Source: UBA11524 sp051883695 (GTDB lineage Bacteria; Bacillota; Clostridia; Christensenellales; Aristaeellaceae). From it: 27,118 nt of DNA. Every line of letters begins with the position of its first letter. The stretch's first letter is position 1. The translations under genes and the position numbers were made by a program. The DNA lies in assembly GCA_051883695.1 (NCBI GenBank), contig JBJEUF010000003.1:1-27118 (forward strand), given 5' to 3'. A model generated the notes under the pieces. That model saw nothing but the letters and a program-made list of their open reading frames with translations. It made no database searches and was not told where the DNA came from. Shown here in pieces: positions 14,513 to 21,535 of this stretch.

Positions 14513-16741
14513 ATGAAGCAAGCGACGCTGTGGTACGATACGCCCGCGAAGGATTGGAATCATGCGCTGCCCCTGGGCAACGGGCGCATGGGAGCGATGA
14601 GCTTTGGCGGCACGGTGCTGGAACGCATCAGCCTGAATGAGGATACCTGCTGGTACGGCGGCTTCCGCGACCGGGTGAATCCGGATGCGAGGAGATACCT
14701 GCCGCAGATTCGGCAGCTGCTGAAGGAGGATCGCATTTCGGAAGCCCAGCAGCTGGCGGAGGAGGCGCTGACAGCTACCCCCGATGGGGAACGCCATTAC
14801 GAGGTGCTGTGCGACCTGATCCTCCAGCAGCTGGACGGCGATGCGCCGGAGGGCCTGCACGGGATGCGCAACATGCGCGGCAGAGATATGACCCGGCATG
14901 AGCGGGAGGTCAGCGACTACCGCCGGGAGCTGGACATCCGTGACGGCGTTCATCGGGTGCGCTATGTCCGCAAGGGAAAGCCCGTTGCGCGGGAGAGCTT
15001 CCTGTCCGTGCCGCACCAGGTGTTTGCGATGCGTCACGAGGGCTTCCCGGCGCGCATCCTGCTGCGGCGCGGGGCCTATGTCAACCGCATTGACAGGGTG
15101 GATGAGGGCACCATCCTGCTCAGCGGTCAGTCCGGCGATGGCGGCGTGCGGTACATGGCTGTCTGTCGCGCGGTGGGAGAGGGCGTGCATGTCATCGGCA
15201 ATACGCTGCATGTGGGGGAGCGGGCGGATATCTATCTGGCAGCAGCCACCTCCTTCCGCTTCCCCGATCTGCTGGGCGAGTGCCTGAGCAAGCTGGACGC
15301 AGCCGTTTCCGCCGGATATGATGCGGTGAAGGCGGCGCATGTCGCGGAGCACCGGTCGGTCATGGATCGGTGCAGCCTGTCCCTGCACGGGGAGGATGCG
15401 CTGGATGCGCTGCCGACGGATGCGCGGCTTGCCCGCTACGCCGGGGGCTGGACGGACAACGGTCTGGAGGAGCTCTATTTCTCCTATGGGCGCTATCTGC
15501 TGGCAGGCTGCTCCCGCCCGGGGACGCTTCCGGCGAATCTGCAGGGCATCTGGAACGATGATTTCCATCCGGCCTGGGACGGGAAATACACCATCAACAT
15601 CAATACGGAGATGAACTACTGGCCTGCGGAATGCTGCAATCTGAGCGAAATGCATCTGCCGCTGTTCCATCATCTGCATCGGATGCGGCCCCATGGCGAG
15701 CAGGTGGCGCGGGAGATGTACGGCGCTGGCGGCTGGGTGGCCCATCACAACACCGATCTGTGGGGCGATTGCGCGCCGCAGGACACCTACTGTCCGGCAA
15801 CCTACTGGCCTATGGGGGCGGCGTGGCTGACGCTCCATATCGCGGAGCACTACCGCTTCACGCTGGACAGGGATTTCCTGCAGGCGAATTACGACCTGAT
15901 GGAGGGCGCGGCGGACTTTTTCCTGCAAACCGCCGTTGAGCGGGAGGACGGCATGTATACCGTCAGTCCGTCCTCCTCGCCGGAGAATGTGTACATCACG
16001 CCCTCCGGCGAAAGCGGTACGCTGACCGATGCCGCCGCGATGGACGGACAGATTCTCCATGCGCTCATGACGGCGCTGGAGGAATGCGGCGCGGTGCTGG
16101 GCCGTGACACGGCGCGCTACACCGCCTTCAAGGCGAAGCTCGATCCCGTTCAGGTGGAGGATGGCTGTGTGAAGGAGTGGCTGCGGGATTGTCAGGATGC
16201 CTGTCCCGGGCACCGGCATATCAGCCACCTGTTTGCGCTGTATCCCGGACAGCAGATTACCCCGGACTCGCCGGAATGGTTTGCAGCGGCCCGGGCGACG
16301 CTGGAGAAGCGTCTGGCCTGCGGCGGCGGTCACACCGGCTGGAGCCGCGCGTGGATCATGTGCCTGTGGGCACGTCTGCTGGATGGCGAAAGGGCAGGGG
16401 AGAACATCCGGCTGCTGCTGGAGCGTTCCACGCTGCCCAATCTGTTTGACAATCATCCGCCCTTCCAGATTGACGGCAATTTCGGCGCCATCGCCGCCAT
16501 GGCGGAAATGCTGGTGCAGAGCCATGAGGGGATGATCCGCCTGCTGCCTGCGCGTCCGTCGCAGTGGGAGCGGGGCGAGGCCAAAGGGCTCTGCGCCCGT
16601 GGCGGATACACGGTGAACATCACATGGGATGGCGCGTCCTACCGTGCGGAGATCACGGCGAAATTCGCGGGTGTGCTTCGCCTGGCAGATGGACGGGAGA
16701 TCCCGCACCAGGCGGGGGAAACGCTGATTGTCGAGGGATGA
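14513..16741 (+). CDS. Glycoside hydrolase family 95 (alpha-L-fucosidase type)
   Basis: This is a 742-residue GH95 enzyme, an inverting exo-glycosidase family that mostly releases alpha-1,2-linked L-fucose and also includes L-galactosidases. The N-terminal domain starts WYDTPAKDWNHALPLGNGR and SLNEDTCWYGG. The (alpha/alpha)6 barrel holds the residues that match the Bifidobacterium AfcA active site: ININTEMNYWPA with Asn362 and Asn364, SPEN with Glu491 as the general acid, and DGNFGAIAAMAEML with Asp654. All are present, so it should be active. There is no signal peptide; it probably acts on imported oligosaccharides. GGAGG at 14499-14503 is 9 nt before ATG 14513; ATG 14507 is too close. Divergent from GH4. 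Confidence 0.93.
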   Translation: MKQATLWYDTPAKDWNHALPLGNGRMGAMSFGGTVLERISLNEDTCWYGGFRDRVNPDARRYLPQIRQLLKEDRISEAQQLAEEALTATPDGERHYEVLCDLILQQLDGDAPEGLHGMRNMRGRDMTRHEREVSDYRRELDIRDGVHRVRYVRKGKPVARESFLSVPHQVFAMRHEGFPARILLRRGAYVNRIDRVDEGTILLSGQSGDGGVRYMAVCRAVGEGVHVIGNTLHVGERADIYLAAATSFRFPDLLGECLSKLDAAVSAGYDAVKAAHVAEHRSVMDRCSLSLHGEDALDALPTDARLARYAGGWTDNGLEELYFSYGRYLLAGCSRPGTLPANLQGIWNDDFHPAWDGKYTININTEMNYWPAECCNLSEMHLPLFHHLHRMRPHGEQVAREMYGAGGWVAHHNTDLWGDCAPQDTYCPATYWPMGAAWLTLHIAEHYRFTLDRDFLQANYDLMEGAADFFLQTAVEREDGMYTVSPSSSPENVYITPSGESGTLTDAAAMDGQILHALMTALEECGAVLGRDTARYTAFKAKLDPVQVEDGCVKEWLRDCQDACPGHRHISHLFALYPGQQITPDSPEWFAAARATLEKRLACGGGHTGWSRAWIMCLWARLLDGERAGENIRLLLERSTLPNLFDNHPPFQIDGNFGAIAAMAEMLVQSHEGMIRLLPARPSQWERGEAKGLCARGGYTVNITWDGASYRAEITAKFAGVLRLADGREIPHQAGETLIVEG

Positions 16742-16756
16742 GCGGCCTGGTGCTAT

Positions 16757-16836
16757 GCTTTGTTCCGCTGGGCGTACTTTCGGTACGCCTTGCTGTACGC
16801 AGCTTTGCCGGAAGGCAGAATTCGCTGCGCTCGGTG
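16757..16836 (+). repeat. Core-only relative of repeat family A
   Basis: About 80 bp align with the core of family A (12511-12592): TTGTTCCGCT, then a CGTAC-hairpin-GTACG, then AGCTTTGCC and TGCGCTCGGTG. The hairpin loop differs (TTTCG instead of TTCCA). The terminal inverted repeats are missing, so this is a worn or partial copy. It lies directly after the GH95 stop. Confidence 0.6.
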
Positions 16837-16885
16837 ATAAGCTTCTTCAAAGATCAGCGGCAGTATGAAACCCGCATAACAGAAA

Positions 16886-16915
16886 AGGCAGTTCCCTGCG
16901 CATGGGGAACTGCCT
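16886..16915 (-). terminator. Terminator stem-loop, distal duplicate (element B1)
   Basis: AGGCAGTTCCC (16886-16896) pairs perfectly with GGGAACTGCCT (16905-16915). On the minus strand TTTTC follows, so this copy keeps the T-run needed to end transcription of the GTPase operon. The same stem-loop recurs at 17129-17158 on the other side of the repeat element. Confidence 0.8.
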
Positions 16916-17128
16916 CAGACTGTCAAAAAAGCCTTGGGAGGTGTCGGAGGGCCCGCAGGCCCTCTGACTGTATTCGTATCGACCGGCTTTGCCGGTCGGG
17001 CGGGGCGTTTCCGGCTCTGCCGGAAACTTTCCTTACACGGAGGAACGGCCGTCAGGGCTGCTTGCAGCCCTGACAGTGACGGAGTGCAATTCCTCGAAAA
17101 GTGCCTTAAGCACTTTTTCGACACGCTG
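16916..17128 (-). repeat. Repeat family B, copy 1: five-hairpin element
   Basis: This is a non-coding block of five stem-loops at 16943-16968, 16981-16997, 17008-17026, 17051-17074 and 17095-17120. It is framed on both sides by the same terminator hairpin. The copy at 19429-19643 has the same number, order and spacing of hairpins, but most stems have a different sequence. Short linkers are shared: TCCTTACACG (17030-17039), GAACGGCCG (17043-17051) and the first stem GTCGGAGGGCC. In the sense of the upstream gene it is read on the minus strand. It encodes no convincing protein. Confidence 0.8.
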
Positions 17129-17162
17129 AGGCGGTTCCCTGCGTTGTGGGAACTGCCTTTTG
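17129..17162. terminator. Terminator stem-loop, proximal duplicate (element B1)
   Basis: AGGCGGTTCCC (17129-17139) pairs with GGGAACTGCCT (17148-17158) with one G-T pair, followed by TTTT on the plus strand. It starts just past the minus-strand GTPase stop at 17168 and could also stop plus-strand read-through from GH95. It is a near-identical duplicate of the stem at 16886-16915. Confidence 0.75.
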
Positions 17163-17167
17163 CATAT

Positions 17168-18106
17168 TCAGTTAAAGCTGAGATACTTCTCCTTGGGCGT
17201 GGGCGCGGCTTCGGTGCGCACCTCGGTGAGCATCAGCATGTTCTCGCCGTTGGCGGTCACGTTCCTGCAGGAGGCGGTCATCCGGATGTAGCCCTTGCTG
17301 CCGGGGGTGAGGGTGCCCTGGGTGATCCAGCCGATGGGTGCCACGTCATCCGCACAGCAGGTCATGGCCATACGGCCAAAGAGGAAGAAGCCCTTGGGCA
17401 TCTGCTTGTCATGGAAGGCCTGACCGACGAAGCGCACCGTCTTGCGGTCGTAGCGGTCGGGGTGATCCATGGAGTCCAGATAGAAAACCGGCAGGCACTC
17501 ATCGTCGATGTCGATGACGCTGGACTTCATGTCATAAGGGAGATCCTCGTCTGCCACGCCGTCCTCGCTGGTGCCGTCGGTGTTCTCGAACAGCACGTTC
17601 GCCCGGGGGTTGACGGCCTTCACCTGACGGCGCCAGGGGCTCTTGTTGGCCTTGGGATCGCAGCGGTTGAACAGGATCAGATCGCTGACCTTCATCGGGT
17701 CGGTCATGATCTGGCGCATGTTGGTGTAGTAGTTGTCGAAGGTGGTGGCATCGACCGTGGTGATGATCTGTACGACCTCCCACTTGCGGGGCAGCATGCA
17801 GCTGCCCAGGCGCTCGATGGTCCACACGCTGTTGTATTCGATGATGACGCGCTCGGGCTTGTACTTCCTGTTCAGCTCGGCAAAATGCTCCGTGGTGATC
17901 TCATCGGCGCTGTCGAAGGTGACGATGGACGTGTCGCCCTTGGCGATGGCGTCCATGTCGTACTCCTCCATGCCTTCCTCGCAGCAGACGAGGAGGGTTT
18001 TCTGGCTCCGGGAGAATTCCTCATCCTGCAGCATGTTGTTGATCAGCGAGGTCTTGCCGCTCTCCAGAAAGCCGGTGACGAGGTAGACGGCGACGAAATC
18101 CTGCAT
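17168..18106 (-). CDS. CobW/G3E-type GTPase with a C-terminal YcgQ-like (DUF1980) domain
   Basis: This is a 312-residue putative metal-related GTPase. The N-terminal G domain has Walker A GFLESGKTS at residues 12-20, a Walker-B-like VIIEYNSVW near 90, and FNRCDPKAN as a variant of the NKxD base motif. It lacks the usual CxCC metal motif and the ENEFG phrase. Instead of a CobW C-terminal domain, residues about 215-312 match the end of the UPF0703/YcgQ (DUF1980) family: FVGQAFHDKQMPKGFF, GRMAMTCCADDVAPIGWI (cysteines near 250) and a C-terminal PKEKYLSF. In other Bacillota YcgQ-type proteins are often neighbours of CobW GTPases, so a fusion makes sense. It starts 3 nt after the stop of the other GTPase, same operon. 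Confidence 0.82.
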   Translation of the reverse strand: MQDFVAVYLVTGFLESGKTSLINNMLQDEEFSRSQKTLLVCCEEGMEEYDMDAIAKGDTSIVTFDSADEITTEHFAELNRKYKPERVIIEYNSVWTIERLGSCMLPRKWEVVQIITTVDATTFDNYYTNMRQIMTDPMKVSDLILFNRCDPKANKSPWRRQVKAVNPRANVLFENTDGTSEDGVADEDLPYDMKSSVIDIDDECLPVFYLDSMDHPDRYDRKTVRFVGQAFHDKQMPKGFFLFGRMAMTCCADDVAPIGWITQGTLTPGSKGYIRMTASCRNVTANGENMLMLTEVRTEAAPTPKEKYLSFN

Positions 18107-18109
18107 CCC

Positions 18110-19270
18110 TTATACCCCCCAGAGCTCCTTGAGTGCCTTCTCGTCGATGTGCGCGCCGATGACGCAGATGCGGCCGGTGTAGTCCGGGCTGCCCGCGCGG
18201 AACTGGCTCTCGCCGGGAACATAGTCGAACTGGAACCAGTCGCCAGCCGTGTTCTGCAGCATACCCTTGGCGCGCAGAACGTTGCCGTACTCCTCCTCGT
18301 CGGAGAGCTGATTCAGCCTGGCTGCAATATCGGCTTGCTCAAAGCGCTTCGCGGTCTCCCAGCCGACGGATACGAACACCTCGTCCGCGTGGTGGTGATG
18401 GTGGTGCTCATGGTCATGATCGTGGCAGCCGCAGTCGCAGTGCTCGTCATGCTCATGATGGTGCTCGTGCTCGTCATGGTCGTGATGATGCTCATGCTCG
18501 TGGTCATCATCATGGCAGTTGCAGTGCTCGTCGTGCTCGTGATGGTGCTCGTGCTCGTCATGGTCATCATCATGGCAGCCGCAGCCGCAGTGCTCGTCGT
18601 GCTCATGATGGTGCTCGTGCTCATCATGGTCGTGGTCGTGATGCTCGTGCTCCACATGGATCTCGATCGGACGGCCGGACTCGACAACCTCCAGCATGAC
18701 GGCAGCGGTCAGATCGTCCCAGGGGGTGGTGATCACACGGGCGCCGGGATGCGCCTCGTCAATCAGGGCGCGGCTCTTTTCCACGCGCTCGGGCGTGAGC
18801 ATCTGGGTGCGGCTGAAAATAATGGTATCGGCGGTCTTGACCTGATCGAGGAAGAACTCGCCGAAGTTCTTCATGTGCATGCGGCACTTGCCGGCATCCA
18901 CAACGGTTGCGCAGCCGGCAATCTCCATTTCGGGATGCTTCTGCTTGCACTTATCCACCGCGCTGACGATTTCGCTGAGCTTGCCCACGCCGCTGGGCTC
19001 GATGATCAGACGGTCGGGCTGGTACTTGACGATCAGCTCGTCCACGGCCTTCTGGAAGTCACCCACCAGCGTGCAGCAGATGCACCCGGAATTCAGCTCG
19101 TCCACGACGATGCCGGTGTCCTTCATGAACGCGCCGTCCACGCCCACGTCGCCGTATTCGTTCTCCAGCAGGATGACCTTCTCGCCCTCGGCCTTCGCCT
19201 GCAGCAGCTTCTTGATCAGCGTGGTCTTGCCCGCGCCAAGGAAACCGGAAATAATGTTGACCTTAACCAT
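18110..19270 (-). CDS. CobW/G3E GTPase metallochaperone with His/Cys-rich insert
   Basis: This is a 386-residue GTPase of the COG0523 family, which delivers zinc or similar metals to client proteins, often under metal limitation. GFLGAGKTT at residues 9-17 is the P-loop, GCICC near residue 61 the invariant CxCC metal site, and the family GTPase fold follows to about residue 200. Between about 205 and 294 lies a tract made almost only of His, Asp, Glu and Cys, built from repeats of the type DEHEHHHEHDEHC. The CobW C-terminal domain follows (VFVSVGWETAKRFEQADIA, ending LKELWGV). The start at 19270 has GGAG 8 nt upstream. The frame is open upstream but covers the promoter region. First gene of a two-GTPase operon. 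Confidence 0.92.
   Translation of the reverse strand: MVKVNIISGFLGAGKTTLIKKLLQAKAEGEKVILLENEYGDVGVDGAFMKDTGIVVDELNSGCICCTLVGDFQKAVDELIVKYQPDRLIIEPSGVGKLSEIVSAVDKCKQKHPEMEIAGCATVVDAGKCRMHMKNFGEFFLDQVKTADTIIFSRTQMLTPERVEKSRALIDEAHPGARVITTPWDDLTAAVMLEVVESGRPIEIHVEHEHHDHDHDEHEHHHEHDEHCGCGCHDDDHDEHEHHHEHDEHCNCHDDDHEHEHHHDHDEHEHHHEHDEHCDCGCHDHDHEHHHHHHADEVFVSVGWETAKRFEQADIAARLNQLSDEEEYGNVLRAKGMLQNTAGDWFQFDYVPGESQFRAGSPDYTGRICVIGAHIDEKALKELWGV
18390..18657 (-). repeat. Internal tandem repeats coding the His/Cys-rich metal tract
   Basis: Inside the GTPase gene, about 270 bp consist of diverged repeats of CAC/CAT/GAC/GAG codons. They encode three successive His/Asp/Glu blocks, each ending in Cys-x-Cys or a similar cysteine cluster, then six histidines. 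Low complexity makes long spurious reading frames on the other strand. Confidence 0.85.
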
Positions 19271-19362
19271 GCTCTTGTCTCCATTTCGGTATGTCGTTTG
19301 TCTGGCATCAGGGGCTTCGGAATGGACATCTTCGACCCGTATGCTGATTTTTGCCACTTTGT

Positions 19363-19392
19363 ATTATACCACTTCTGTCAAGGGCGATACAA
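19363..19392 (-). promoter_or_regulatory. Promoter of the GTPase operon
   Basis: On the minus strand TATAAT (19363-19368) has an extended TGG before it and TTGTAT (19387-19392) 18 bp upstream. A TTGACA also lies only 7 bp from the -10 box, too close to serve as its -35. The promoter starts directly after the T-run of the terminator at 19403-19428. No clear Zur-box palindrome is seen. Confidence 0.65.
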
Positions 19393-19402
19393 GCGAAAAA
19401 AT

Positions 19403-19428
19403 GGCTCCCGCCGAAATCAGCGGGAGCC
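19403..19428 (-). terminator. Terminator stem-loop, distal duplicate (element B2)
   Basis: GGCTCCCGC (19403-19411) pairs perfectly with GCGGGAGCC (19420-19428). On the minus strand the stem is followed by ATTTTTTCG, a good T-run. It ends transcription of the WG-repeat gene and is duplicated at 19644-19669. Confidence 0.85.
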
Positions 19429-19643
19429 TCAGACCATCAACAAACCCATGGGTGGCGTCGGAGGGCCCGCAGGCCCTTCGACTTTAGATCGAAAATCGGC
19501 GACATGCGCGGCGATTTTCGCGCGATTTCGTCAGAAATCGCCTCCTTACACGAACGAACGGCCGGGAGAACGGCTTGCCGTTCGACCAGTGAGTGAGTGC
19601 GAAACCACGACAAAGCGCCGAAGGCACTTTGTCGATGCCCTGT
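19429..19643 (-). repeat. Repeat family B, copy 2: five-hairpin element
   Basis: This has the same architecture as the copy at 16916-17128, with hairpins at 19457-19482, 19490-19520, 19522-19541, 19568-19583 and 19608-19634. The first stem is nearly the same sequence as in copy 1; the other four differ in sequence but still pair. Shared linkers are TCCTTACACG (19543-19552) and GAACGGCCG (19556-19564). The distance between the two flanking terminator stems is about the same (215 nt) in both copies. It lies after the minus-strand WG-repeat gene, in the same sense. Confidence 0.8.
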
Positions 19644-19669
19644 GGCTCCCGCCGAAATCAGCAGGAGCC
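19644..19669 (-). terminator. Terminator stem-loop, proximal duplicate without T-run (element B2)
   Basis: GGCTCCCGC, loop CGAAATCA, GCAGGAGCC: this repeats the stem at 19403-19428 with a single base change in the right arm and an identical loop. It has no T-run on either strand, so it is probably not a working terminator by itself. Confidence 0.7.
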
Positions 19670-19686
19670 TCCGGAGAAATTGACAA

Positions 19687-21222
19687 TCAGAACTTCGTTC
19701 CGCACTCGGGACAGAACTTGGGTGCGGTTCCGTCAGCAGGCTCATAGCCGCAGTTGGTGCAGCGGGGAACGGGCTTGGCTTCGCCGCACTCGGGGCAGAA
19801 CTTGCTGGAAACCACGGCGCCGCAGCTGCTCAGCCATTCACCCTCGCCAAGAACGGGCGCTTCGGGCATGCTGGAATTGGCAGAGGTATAGCTGACGGTG
19901 TAGAGCATGTAGTCGTCGTCATCCGTACGGCCGGTGACCAGCGTGCCGTCAGAGGATATCTCCAGGGAGTTCTTGTGCACGAAGGGGATGACGGTGTCAC
20001 CGTTCATGTCGATGCAGCCCCACAGGCCGTTCTTCTTTACGGAGATGAGGCGCTGTGTGGCGGAATAGGACTGGACGGCGTCCTCGTAGGTGGTGTCCAG
20101 CACGCCCCTGGTGGCAGTGATGACCAGATAGGAGCCCATGTTCTTCACGATGATGATGGGGGAGTTGTAGTAGAAGCCCTTGTAGTCGCTGTCGGACAGG
20201 GTGTAATCCACGGACACGTTCACGTTGCCGTTCCGATCCAGATAAACCAGACGACCCTTCTCGTCGAGCATGGCCTGGTAGCCGCTGGCAAAGTAGGTCT
20301 GCGTGTCAGAGCTTCCGCCGATGGCACCATAAATGGCTGGGATGACTTCCTCGCCCTTTGTATTCACGATGCCGTATTTGCTGTTGGCGCGGATGCACAT
20401 ATAGTCGCCGCCGCTGTAATTCACGGAATCATATTCCTTGTAGGCGGAAGGCCCCTGGCTGATGACATTGCCCTGCAGATCAACAAAGTTGCCGTCGCTG
20501 GTGTACCAGATGGAGCGTTCAACCTGATCAGCGGTCAGCGTGCAGGTGGAAGTGAAGGCGTACTGTTGGGTGGGATTGTGCCTGACACCCTTTCTGTACT
20601 CGTCAGAGAATTCGCTGGTGCTTACGTAGTCATCGGTCACAGTGGTGCGGTTGCCTGCAGCGTCAATCCACACAGCGGTGGTGTTTTCCAGACGGATGCC
20701 AAGGAAAGCGCCGTGGGCGCTGATGGATTTGCCACGGTACTCCGAGCGGGTCAGGGTGGTTACCTTGCTGCCGCAGTAGTACACATCCACATAGTCGATG
20801 TTCCAGCGGCTGGTACCGTCCCAGCTCTTGTAGTCGCTCTCATCTCCGCTGACAGGAACCAGCGCAATGCCCATCGTCCAGTCCTCATTGACGATATAGG
20901 TATCGCCATAGGAGGCAGGGATCACGACTGAGCCGGTCGCCGCGTCCAGCAGGCCGCAAAAACCATCGTTGTTTATCACCTCGACAAACTGTCCGGAGGA
21001 CTTGATGCTCATGTCGGCGTAGGGACCTGCCAGCTGGTTCCCGCTGGCGTCCCACAGGGAGTACTGGCGATTCTCGTAAAGCACGTATGTATTGCAGGGC
21101 TTGCACAGCGTAATGCTGCGGGCGAGGACGGTGCTGCTTTGCAGCGTGCCGTCAGCCATTGCGGACAGGGGCACAACGCAGAGCAGGACAAGCGCAAGCA
21201 CGAGAGCGGAGAGCTTCTTCAT
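19687..21222 (-). CDS. Exported WG-repeat protein with C-terminal zinc ribbon
   Basis: This is a 511-residue protein. The signal peptide MKKLSALVLALVLLCVVPLSAMA is followed by an acidic start, DGTLQ. Residues about 35-450 hold several beta-strand repeats of the WG type, recognisable as NDGFCGLLDAATGSVVIPASY, SKYGIVNTKGEEVIPAIYG and NGLWGCIDMNGDTVIPFVH. The last 45 residues are two zinc-ribbon-like units. The second is complete (RCTNCG and KFCPECG); the first has lost one cysteine (SCG and KFCPECG). Zinc ribbons of this type are usually cytoplasmic, so their place on a predicted exported protein is odd. The start at 21222 has AAGGAGG 8 nt upstream. Function is unknown. Confidence 0.88.
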   Translation of the reverse strand: MKKLSALVLALVLLCVVPLSAMADGTLQSSTVLARSITLCKPCNTYVLYENRQYSLWDASGNQLAGPYADMSIKSSGQFVEVINNDGFCGLLDAATGSVVIPASYGDTYIVNEDWTMGIALVPVSGDESDYKSWDGTSRWNIDYVDVYYCGSKVTTLTRSEYRGKSISAHGAFLGIRLENTTAVWIDAAGNRTTVTDDYVSTSEFSDEYRKGVRHNPTQQYAFTSTCTLTADQVERSIWYTSDGNFVDLQGNVISQGPSAYKEYDSVNYSGGDYMCIRANSKYGIVNTKGEEVIPAIYGAIGGSSDTQTYFASGYQAMLDEKGRLVYLDRNGNVNVSVDYTLSDSDYKGFYYNSPIIIVKNMGSYLVITATRGVLDTTYEDAVQSYSATQRLISVKKNGLWGCIDMNGDTVIPFVHKNSLEISSDGTLVTGRTDDDDYMLYTVSYTSANSSMPEAPVLGEGEWLSSCGAVVSSKFCPECGEAKPVPRCTNCGYEPADGTAPKFCPECGTKF

Positions 21223-21268
21223 GGTGTTTTCCTCCTTGGAATAAGAGATGGCAGGAATGACCATGGTG

Positions 21269-21297
21269 ATTATACCATATGGTAAAATAGGTGTCAA
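21269..21297 (-). promoter_or_regulatory. Perfect consensus promoter with overlapping palindrome
   Basis: On the minus strand TTGACA (21292-21297) and TATAAT (21269-21274) are separated by exactly 17 bp. A perfect 12-bp palindrome, TACCATATGGTA (21273-21284), overlaps the -10 edge and spacer and could be a repressor operator. It drives the WG-repeat gene. Confidence 0.85.
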
Positions 21298-21325
21298 TCC
21301 ATGATTTGGGAAGAGCCGGAGCCTT

Positions 21326-21433
21326 GGGAACCTCTGAATAATCCGGCGGCACGCTGGCGGCTGAATTTCAGCCATCTGCTTCTTGCAGAAATTCTGCTCG
21401 CCATCGCACCGCCTCATTTACTCAGAGTTTCCC
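21326..21433. repeat. 108-bp MITE-like palindromic element
   Basis: The ends are imperfect inverted repeats: GGGAACCTCTGAATAA on the left and, reversed, GGGAAACTCTGAGTAA on the right. A second inner pair (CCGGCGG and CCGCC) and the palindromes GCTGAATTTCAGC and GCAGAAATTCTGC fill the middle, so the whole unit can fold into one long hairpin. It lies in the 313-bp gap between the WG-repeat gene and the P-type ATPase stop. The rest of the gap (21434-21535) shows nothing recognisable. Confidence 0.6.
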
Positions 21434-21535
21434 TTGCACCTCTGCGTCTTCAAACCTCGATTTACTGGAAGTCAAACCTCCGGTTTTCATCCTTGAATGT
21501 CAAGAAAATCTGCTCGACACTGCACCAGTTTCATT

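Noticed and set aside
16916..17128. CRISPR array or integron attC site for the hairpin-rich element.
   Set aside because: There are no equal repeats with unique spacers, the hairpins differ from one another, and no cas genes or integrase are in the window.
16934..19747. A very long open frame on the plus strand (over 900 codons) across the GTPase region.
   Set aside because: It runs antisense through the His/Cys-rich repeats and both GTPase genes, has a Val/Leu/Met low-complexity translation and also crosses two repeat elements. It is a by-product of GC-rich codon use and the CAC/GAG repeats.
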